Below, piece after piece: positions 6,641-12,630 of a stretch of 13,828 nucleotides of DNA. How positions within the stretch are numbered: position 1 is the stretch's first letter; each line of letters opens with the position of its first letter. Below the pieces are notes generated by a model. It saw only the letters and a program-made list of their open reading frames with translations. It was not told where the DNA came from and did no database searches. Origin of the DNA: Bacteroidales bacterium UBA3663 (GTDB taxonomy: Bacteria; Bacteroidota; Bacteroidia; Bacteroidales; UBA3663); contig DFJU01000036.1 of the NCBI GenBank assembly GCA_002373755.1, positions 19,688-33,515 of the forward strand, in the 5' to 3' direction. The position numbers and the translations under genes are program-made.

Positions 6641-7963
6641 ATGCTGTATTACATCTTCAGATATCTCAACGACGTGTACGACCTGCCGGGCGCCGGCATG
6701 TGGGGCTACATCTCGACACGCGCCATCGCTGCCATGATATTGGCATTGGCCATATCGACAGGATTCGGCAACTGGTTCATCAACTACATGAAACGGGCCA
6801 ACAACGTCGAAGTGCAACGCGACGCGGCGACCGACCCGTTCAACACCGGCAAGAAAGGCGTGCCGACGATGGGCGGCATCATCATCATCGTGGCGGCACT
6901 TGTGCCCTGTCTGCTCTTCGGCCGACTGCGCAACATCTACATGCTCATGATGTTGGCCACGACGGTGTGGCTCGGCCTGCTGGGTTTCATCGACGACTAT
7001 CTGAAGGCACAGACGAAGAACTACGACCGCCTGCCCGCCGTGCTGCGGTTCCTGAGCGAGTTCCGTGGCACATCGGCCGCCTACCGCGAAACGAACAAGA
7101 ACGGCCTGCGTCCGATCTACAAGCTGATGGGTCAGTTCGTGCTCGGCCTGGGCGTCGGCCTGGTGCTGTGGCTCAGTCCCGATGCCGTGATACGCGAGGG
7201 TGGCGAATATATCAAATCTACCTTTACGACGCTGCCATTCGTCAAGGACCACAACCTCGACTACGCGGGTTTCTTCGGCTGGTTGGGCAACTGGCAGCAA
7301 GCAGCCGGATGGATCTTCTTCGTGCTGGTGGCAACCTTCATCGTCATGGCGGTGAGCAACGGCTCGAACCTGAACGACGGACTTGATGGAATGTGCGCAG
7401 GCAACTCGGCCATCATGCTGGTGGCACTCGGACTGTTGGCCTATTTCTCCAGCCACGTCAACTTTGCGCGCTATTTCGATATCATGTACATTCCTGGTTC
7501 GCAGGAACTGGTCGTCTTTCTGGCGGCATTCGCGGGCGCGCTGGTCGGCTTCCTGTGGTTCAACACCTATCCGGCGCAGGTCTTTATGGGCGACACCGGT
7601 TCGTTGGCCATCGGCGGCGTGATTGGCGTGACGGCGGTCATCATCCACAAGGAACTGCTGCTGCCGCTCATCTGCTTCGTCTTTCTGGCCGAGAGCCTTT
7701 CGGTGCTGCTCCAGACCAACGTGGCACGCATCGGCAACAAGCGCGGCAAGAAATGGCGCATCTTCATGCGCACGCCGATCCACGACTCGTTCCGCATCAC
7801 GCCGCAACTGAAGGAAAAGATGTCGGCCAATGGCATCGACATCAAACGCATCCCGTTCAACTGGATCTGCGGATGCCAGCACGAGAACCGTATCACGATG
7901 CGCTTCTGGATTGTGACGCTGATAGCTGCGGCATTGGCCATAATGACATTGAAAATGCGTTGA
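6641..7963 (+). CDS. mraY: Phospho-MurNAc-pentapeptide transferase MraY
   Basis: A 440-residue polytopic membrane enzyme that moves phospho-MurNAc-pentapeptide from UDP to undecaprenyl phosphate, making lipid I on the cytoplasmic face. About ten hydrophobic segments are visible. Key motifs are the D118-D-Y-L-K Mg-binding site, N243-L-N-D-G-L-D-G250, and M-G-D318-T-G-S. The end, ITMRFWIVTLIAAALAIMTLKMR without its first few residues, matches the usual last membrane helix. Two features differ from the textbook enzyme. It is about 80 residues longer than E. coli MraY, with an added periplasmic-type loop near 180-215. The canonical PIHHHFE motif reads P-I-H381-D-S-F-R, followed by an insertion of roughly 20 residues containing C-G-C. 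Bacteroidota MraY proteins are generally longer; how usual this His-loop is I cannot check. The ATG at 6641 is the only good start. Function is not in doubt given the conserved Asp residues. Confidence 0.94.
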   Translation: MLYYIFRYLNDVYDLPGAGMWGYISTRAIAAMILALAISTGFGNWFINYMKRANNVEVQRDAATDPFNTGKKGVPTMGGIIIIVAALVPCLLFGRLRNIYMLMMLATTVWLGLLGFIDDYLKAQTKNYDRLPAVLRFLSEFRGTSAAYRETNKNGLRPIYKLMGQFVLGLGVGLVLWLSPDAVIREGGEYIKSTFTTLPFVKDHNLDYAGFFGWLGNWQQAAGWIFFVLVATFIVMAVSNGSNLNDGLDGMCAGNSAIMLVALGLLAYFSSHVNFARYFDIMYIPGSQELVVFLAAFAGALVGFLWFNTYPAQVFMGDTGSLAIGGVIGVTAVIIHKELLLPLICFVFLAESLSVLLQTNVARIGNKRGKKWRIFMRTPIHDSFRITPQLKEKMSANGIDIKRIPFNWICGCQHENRITMRFWIVTLIAAALAIMTLKMR

Positions 7964-7972
7964 TTTTCAACG
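7958..7972 (+). other. Small hairpin over the mraY stop codon
   Basis: CGTTGA (7958-7963) pairs with TCAACG (7967-7972) around TTT, and the TGA of mraY lies in its left arm. There is no T-run, so it is not a standard terminator. The rest of the 93-base gap to murD is AT-rich with repeated AATTAAG words (7983-8004) and shows no clear promoter. Confidence 0.4.
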
Positions 7973-8056
7973 TCAAGCTATGAATTAACAATTAAGAATT
8001 AAGAGTTTATAGTTACAAAGAATAACAACCAACTACATTATAACCAAAGAACTACT

Positions 8057-9424
8057 ATGAAAAGAATTGCTGTTTTAGGTGGCGGCGAAAGCGGTGCAGG
8101 TGCCGCAGTGCTCGCCAAAGTCAAGGGTTTTGACGTATTTTTGAGCGACATGTCGCCCATCAAGGATAAGTACAAGGAGTGGCTCGACAAGTGGCAGATT
8201 CCCTACGAGGAGGGTCACGCACACACCGAAGAGCTGATTCTGAACGCCGACGAGGTCATCAAGTCGCCCGGCATCCCGCTCACTGCGCCATTGGTCATGA
8301 AACTGATGCAGCAGGGCACGCCCGTCATCAGCGAAATCGAGTTTGCAGGCCGCTATACAGATGCCAAGATGATCTGCATCACCGGCTCGAACGGCAAGAC
8401 CACGACCACGATGATGACCTACCACATCCTGAAGGAGGCCGGCCTGAACGTCGGCCTGGCAGGCAACGTCGGCCGCTCGTTGGCCCTGCAGGTCGCAACG
8501 GAGCATTTTGACTACTACGTGATTGAGCTGTCGTCGTTCCAGTTGGACAACATGTACGACTTCAAGGCCAATGTGTCGGTCATCATGAACATCACGCCCG
8601 ACCACCTCGACCGCTACGACCACAAGATGCAGAACTACATCGACGCCAAGATGCGCATCCTGCAGAACCAGGACCAGAACGACAGCTTCATCTTCTGGAA
8701 CGAAGACCCCATCGTCACCAAAGAAATCGAAAAGCGCAAACCGCTGCGCATGAAGCTCATCCCATTCACGGGCAAGACGCTCAAGGAGATGGGCGACAAA
8801 CCGCTCACGCCCGGCGCCTACCTGAAGGACGGCAAGATGGTGGTCAATCTGGTCGATCAGCTGATTGACATCGACATGGAAGACCTGCCGCTGCCCGGCC
8901 CGCACAACCTCTACAACACGATGGCAGCAACCATCTCGGCCGGCATCGCAGGCATCAAGAAAGAGGCCATCCGCAAGGCACTCAAGACGTTCAAGGGCGT
9001 CGAGCACCGTCTGGAGAAGTGCGGCGTGGTCGATGGTGTCCAATACATCAACGACTCGAAGGCCACCAACGTCAACTCGTGCTGGTACGCGCTGATGTCG
9101 ATGAAGACGCCGACCGTGCTCATCCTGGGCGGCAAGGACAAGGGCAACGACTACACCGAAATCGAGGAACTGGTGCGCGAACGATGCACCGCGCTGGTCT
9201 ATATGGGTCTGCACAACGAGAAGCTGCACGACTTCTTCGACAAGCAGGGCAAGCCTGTGGCCGATGCACTTTCGATGCGTGAGGCACTTGAGAAATGCCG
9301 CGCCTTCGCCAAGCCGGGCGACACCGTGCTGCTCTCGCCATGCTGCGCCTCGTTCGACCTCTTCAAGAGCTACGAAGACCGTGGCGACCAGATGAAGGCC
9401 ATCGTCAAGGAGTGGATGAAGTAG
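8057..9424 (+). CDS. murD: UDP-MurNAc-L-alanine:D-glutamate ligase MurD
   Basis: A 455-residue cytoplasmic Mur ligase that adds D-glutamate to UDP-MurNAc-L-Ala with ATP. The N-terminal Rossmann-like domain starts with IAVLGGGESGAGAA (residues 4-17), which binds the UDP part. The ATPase domain has the P-loop T109-G-S-N-G-K-T-T-T117, ELSSFQLD, and K198 in the DHLDRYDH...DAK segment, the position carbamylated in E. coli MurD. The C-terminal domain has the ALKTFKGVEHRLE and NDSKATN motifs and the LLSPCCASFDLFKSYEDRGD ending typical of MurD. Length and motifs are normal. The ATG at 8057 follows an A-rich leader with no obvious purine ribosome binding site, common in this phylum. It lies between mraY and ftsW as in other dcw clusters. 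Confidence 0.96.
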   Translation: MKRIAVLGGGESGAGAAVLAKVKGFDVFLSDMSPIKDKYKEWLDKWQIPYEEGHAHTEELILNADEVIKSPGIPLTAPLVMKLMQQGTPVISEIEFAGRYTDAKMICITGSNGKTTTTMMTYHILKEAGLNVGLAGNVGRSLALQVATEHFDYYVIELSSFQLDNMYDFKANVSVIMNITPDHLDRYDHKMQNYIDAKMRILQNQDQNDSFIFWNEDPIVTKEIEKRKPLRMKLIPFTGKTLKEMGDKPLTPGAYLKDGKMVVNLVDQLIDIDMEDLPLPGPHNLYNTMAATISAGIAGIKKEAIRKALKTFKGVEHRLEKCGVVDGVQYINDSKATNVNSCWYALMSMKTPTVLILGGKDKGNDYTEIEELVRERCTALVYMGLHNEKLHDFFDKQGKPVADALSMREALEKCRAFAKPGDTVLLSPCCASFDLFKSYEDRGDQMKAIVKEWMK

Positions 9425-9429
9425 AAGAC

Positions 9430-9459
9430 CCTCCCCTGCCCCCTCCCGTAATGGAGGGG
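9430..9459. repeat. CCCTCCCC palindrome in the murD-ftsW gap
   Basis: CCCCTCC (9440-9446) pairs perfectly with GGAGGGG (9453-9459) around a six-base loop, and a further CCCTCCCC copy (9430-9436 region) leads in. It starts six bases after the murD stop, the same placement and composition as the element after murE. Confidence 0.65.
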
Positions 9460-9480
9460 AATGGTATGCATCGGCGGACA

Positions 9481-9561
9481 AAATCCGCGTAGCGATGTTT
9501 CATCGGCCAAAAAGCCGAGCAACCTGACCGCAGGACAAATATCAATTATCAATTATCAATT
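9481..9561. repeat. Dispersed AAATCCGCGTAGCGATG copy and ATCAATT triplet
   Basis: AAATCCGCGTAGCGATG (9481-9497) is identical to 6473-6489. Further on, ATCAATT is repeated three times without a gap (9541-9561), just before the likely ftsW start. This stretch stays open in the ftsW frame, but its repeat content argues that it is not coding. Confidence 0.6.
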
Positions 9562-9568
9562 TCAAGAG

Positions 9569-10807
9569 TTGGCACGCAAATCAACTTTCAGCACGCTGAT
9601 GGGCGGCGACCCCTGGATCTGGGGCATATACATCGTCTTGGTCTTCATCTCGCTGGTCGAACTGGGCAGCGCGTCGAGCCGTCTGGCCTATCGTCAGATT
9701 ACGAACGACAACCCATTGATGTCGCACGCAAAACATATCCTGACAGGCTTCTTCGTCTTCATCTGGGCCTTGCAGCGATTGTCGGCGGCCAACATCCGCT
9801 GGGTGAAGATCTTGGGCGCACTGAGTTTCGTATCGGGCGTGCTGCTCATGGCGGCGCTGCCATTCTTCGGACGCGAAATCAACGGCGCACATCGCGACAT
9901 CTTCGGCATCCAGCCCGTCGAACTGTGCAAAATCGGCCTGCTCATCTGCCTGTGCCGAGCCGTCGCCGCCAAAGACAGCGATTTCCGTATGCCATTCTTC
10001 CGCAAGAACACCGAGTGGCGGCGATACCTGCTGCTGCTCGCGATGATGGCAATCACCATCGGCCCTATAGCCCTGCAGAACCTCTCGTCGGCCATCATTC
10101 TGGGATTGTCGGCCTTCGGAATCATGTTTTTGGGCAAGGTGAACGGCAAATACCTGTGGCGCACATTGGCGGTGGTTGTGGCATCGGCCGCACTGCTTGT
10201 CGGCGCACTGTTCGGACTGCATGAGCTGAACCAGAGCCGCGAGGACGGCGGCGGCACGCACCACACCGATTTGGGTCTGCTGAGCCGTGCCAACACTTGG
10301 GAGCACCGACTGTTCCACAGCGACAGCACCCCGCTCTGGGAGCAGAACCTCACCGACGAGAACATGCAGGTGATGTATGCCCACATGGCTATCGCCAACA
10401 GCAAGGGAATCGGCACCTTCATCGGCGAAAGCCAGATGCGCGACCACCTGCCCGAGGCCTATTCCGACTACATCTACGCCATCATCTTCGAGGAGACCGG
10501 CATCCTGGGCGCAGCCATCGTCATGCTGCTCTACTTCGTGCTTTTGTGGCGATGCTACAAGCTTTCGGTGCAGACAGACGACCAGCTGACGCGCCTGCTC
10601 ATGGTCGGGTTGCCGCTCAGCATCCTGATTCAGGCACTGGTCCACATGGGCGTCACCACCGATGCGATGTTCGTGACGGGCCAGCCGCTTCCGCTCATCA
10701 GCCGAGGCGGCATGTCGATCATGGGCACGTCGGCACTGTTCGGCATCATGCTCGGACTGAGCGAGGCCATACGACGCGAAAAAATGGAGGAGACGGGCGA
10801 GGCATAG
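9569..10807 (+). CDS. ftsW: Septal peptidoglycan glycosyltransferase FtsW (SEDS family)
   Basis: A polytopic membrane protein, 412 residues from the TTG at 9569, that polymerises lipid II into glycan strands at the septum together with the PBP encoded at 2406-4607. Around ten membrane segments are visible. SEDS landmarks are the PVELCKIGLL segment, the large extracellular loop with Q-M-R-D-H-L-P-E-A-Y-S-D (about 289-300), whose acidic residues include the catalytic Asp position in RodA/FtsW, and PLPLISRGGMSIMGTSALFG near the C-terminus. The start is uncertain. ATG 9599 leaves only one residue before GGDPWIW, whereas related proteins have about ten there, which TTG 9569 supplies (MARKSTFSTL). 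The in-frame ATG at 9461 would translate the intergenic repeats. Identity is secure; the start is moderate. murG, the usual next gene, does not follow. Confidence 0.92.
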   Translation: MARKSTFSTLMGGDPWIWGIYIVLVFISLVELGSASSRLAYRQITNDNPLMSHAKHILTGFFVFIWALQRLSAANIRWVKILGALSFVSGVLLMAALPFFGREINGAHRDIFGIQPVELCKIGLLICLCRAVAAKDSDFRMPFFRKNTEWRRYLLLLAMMAITIGPIALQNLSSAIILGLSAFGIMFLGKVNGKYLWRTLAVVVASAALLVGALFGLHELNQSREDGGGTHHTDLGLLSRANTWEHRLFHSDSTPLWEQNLTDENMQVMYAHMAIANSKGIGTFIGESQMRDHLPEAYSDYIYAIIFEETGILGAAIVMLLYFVLLWRCYKLSVQTDDQLTRLLMVGLPLSILIQALVHMGVTTDAMFVTGQPLPLISRGGMSIMGTSALFGIMLGLSEAIRREKMEETGEA

Positions 10808-10881
10808 GCCAATGAACTGTACATTATTACCAGCATATTCTAAAACAAGCAGTTTAAACATCTATCATACATAAACAAAAG

Positions 10882-11924
10882 ATGACTTCCAGAATTCAAA
10901 ATAAACAGATGAAAGTTGCATCATTCTTTGCTGGATGCGGAGGTCTTGACCTTGGTTTCTGTCAAGCTGGTTTCGATGTGGTTTGGGCTAACGAGTTCGA
11001 ACCGCATTGTCGTGCGACTTACATTCGTAATTATCCAAATACGGAGTTTGTTCTTGGAGACATACGGAAGATAAATCCTAACACGATTCCCGATTGTGAC
11101 GGCTTCATTGGTGGGCCTCCCTGTCAGTCGTGGAGTGTCGGTGGCAAACAGAAGGGACTTGATGACGAACGTGGACAATTATTCCTAAAATATATAGAAC
11201 TTATTCAAGCCAAACAACCTAAGTTCTTTGTAATTGAAAACGTCAAAGGTATGCTTAACGCGAAATTCAGGGAAGTATTTGAAGATTTTGTAAACAGACT
11301 TGATTCTGCTGGATATGATGTACAATGGACGTTGCTTGATGCAGTGTATTACCGAATACCTCAGAACAGAGAAAGGGTTTTCATTGTCGGATTCAAAAAA
11401 AGTTGGATATAACATACAAGTTCCCCAATCCAACCTGTACAGAGCCTACCACACTGGAGGAAGCAATTGGTGATATAACAGAAGAACCTTATCGCTTTTC
11501 TGGAAATAAAATGACAGATTTCGCCGATATCTCACAGAACACAAGCCATCGCCCTAACCATGACGTCCTGACATCAAAGTTCGGCCCGTTCTATTATCGT
11601 GGCAACAGAAGAAGAGGTTGGCAGCAACCATCATTCACTATAAATGCCACAGCGGATTTTGCACCATTACATCCTTCGTCTCCAAAGATGATGTATTATG
11701 GGTATGAGAATTGGGAATTCCAAAAGGACAAGATGCATGATTACAGGAGGATGAGTGTCCGTGAGTGTGCTAGAATACAGGCTTATCAAATGTGTAGCAG
11801 CAATTATAATAAATTCATACAAATAAATTATGATAAACTATCAATTTTTCCCCAGATCACATGGAGTGACACAAGAAATTCAGGTCGTAATAGATTGTTT
11901 CAAAAAGATAGAAACCACGCTTAA
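10882..11924 (+). pseudogene. C5-cytosine DNA methyltransferase, frameshifted and C-terminally altered
   Basis: The first part (10882-11412, 176 residues) has SAM motif I SFFAGCGGLDLGF, motif IV GGPPCQSW with the catalytic Cys, motif VI ENVKG and motif VIII PQNRERVF. It stops soon after an A7 run (11395-11401). In the -1 frame, from 11403, the protein resumes as KLDITYKFPNP and runs through a target-recognition region (GNRRRGWQQPSFTI, APLHPSSPKM) to motif IX RRMSVRECARIQ. One extra A would join the halves. After RIQ the usual TFPD..F...GY.MIGNAVP (motif X) is missing: AYQM is followed by unrelated residues that run into the next gene. An active enzyme would methylate C5 of cytosine at a specific site to protect from a partner nuclease. 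ATG 10912 (MKVASFFAG) is an alternative start. DNA is clearly AT-richer than the dcw genes. Family is certain; inactivity is likely, not proven. Confidence 0.85.
11395..11401 (+). other. A7 homopolymer at the methyltransferase frameshift
   Basis: The run of seven A follows ATTC and is followed by GTTGG. With eight A the reading becomes GFKKKLDITYKF, a smooth join between motif VIII and the recognition domain. With seven A translation ends four codons later. Such runs slip in replication, transcription, translation or sequencing. Confidence 0.75.
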
Positions 11925-12345
11925 TGACGGCACTCATCGGGTTTCAAATGATGTGCTTGCCATATTACGTCCCCATTTAGAACAATGTGGTTACAGTGTT
12001 GAAAAAGGGAAAGGACGCGATGAGAAAATTGATGTTCCTGTACTATTTGGCGAAAATAATACCATCGACAAATCGTTTTACGCAGACGCTTATAATAAGA
12101 ATCATAATATTGTTATTGAAGTTGAAGCTGGTCGTGCAGTAAGGAATAATCAATTTCTTAAAGATATTTTTCAAGCTTGCATGATGTTTGATGTTGAATA
12201 TTTGGTTGTAGCTGTACTAAATGAATATTCTGGTGGTGGAGTTATCAGCAAAGACTACCAAGAGGTAAAGACTTTTCTTGAAACATTATACATCTCTAAT
12301 CGTCTGAAGCTACCATTAAAAGGAATCTTACTAATTGGATATTGA
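11830..12345 (+). CDS. Putative PD-(D/E)XK-type nuclease, likely restriction partner of the methyltransferase
   Basis: A 171-residue soluble protein. It shows a conserved-looking block: DVLAILRPHLEQCGY, GKGRDEKIDVPVLFG, F-Y-A-D-A-Y, then IVIEVEAGRAVRNNQFLKDIFQACMM, a predicted strand VEYLVVAV, and LPLKGILLIGY at the end. The order acidic residue (D in YADAY), then E-x-E followed by a helix, is what a PD-(D/E)XK nuclease core would look like, and I recall similar short proteins beside C5 methyltransferases. No specificity can be assigned. The ATG at 11830 overlaps the distal methyltransferase frame by 95 bases. The gene itself has no visible lesion, which is odd if its protecting methylase is dead. 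Codon use is AT-rich like its neighbours. Being a nuclease is inference from motifs and context; it could also be a different conserved hypothetical. Confidence 0.6.
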   Translation: MINYQFFPRSHGVTQEIQVVIDCFKKIETTLNDGTHRVSNDVLAILRPHLEQCGYSVEKGKGRDEKIDVPVLFGENNTIDKSFYADAYNKNHNIVIEVEAGRAVRNNQFLKDIFQACMMFDVEYLVVAVLNEYSGGGVISKDYQEVKTFLETLYISNRLKLPLKGILLIGY

Positions 12346-12348
12346 AAA

Positions 12349-12603
12349 ATGAAATCGGACTACACTATAATCAGATGCTTTACAACTGATAAATTCAAAG
12401 TGATGAATTTATTGTGCGATGCGGAGGAATATAAACTCATTCGCAATTATGTTGATGTCGTTTATTACAATGACGACACCTTGAGAGAAAAGAGGGAAAT
12501 GCGACAGATAATCAAGGACAATATAAGAAAATTAATCGCGCATGGTTTTAGGGCTGAAAGTACTCCTAAATTTGTTGATGATTGGTTTTTTTTGTCAAAA
12601 TAG
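12349..12603 (+). CDS. Small hypothetical protein (84 aa) coupled to the nuclease gene
   Basis: I do not recognise this protein. It begins three bases after the nuclease stop, so the two are probably co-translated. It has no signal peptide or membrane segment and is predicted to be mixed alpha/beta with a charged helical middle (DDTLREKREMRQIIKDNIRKLIAHGF without the last few residues, about 43-67) and an aromatic end (DDWFFLSK). It does not look like a helix-turn-helix controller protein of restriction systems. Its tight linkage suggests a part in the same system, for example an accessory or immunity protein, but nothing in the sequence shows this. AT-rich codon use matches the nuclease. Confidence 0.65.
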   Translation: MKSDYTIIRCFTTDKFKVMNLLCDAEEYKLIRNYVDVVYYNDDTLREKREMRQIIKDNIRKLIAHGFRAESTPKFVDDWFFLSK

Positions 12604-12630
12604 AAGGTTGTATAGTACAAATATTAGATT

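Noticed and set aside
9461..9568. FtsW start at ATG 9461
   Set aside because: The stretch contains intergenic repeats shared with 6473-6489 and an ATCAATT triplet, with no FtsW similarity.
11395..11401. Classic A-AAA-AAG ribosomal -1 slippery heptamer
   Set aside because: In the zero frame the run is C-AAA-AAA-AGT, so the phase does not give a standard X-XXY-YYZ site, and I saw no clear downstream stem. Slippage by other means remains possible and is listed as a finding.
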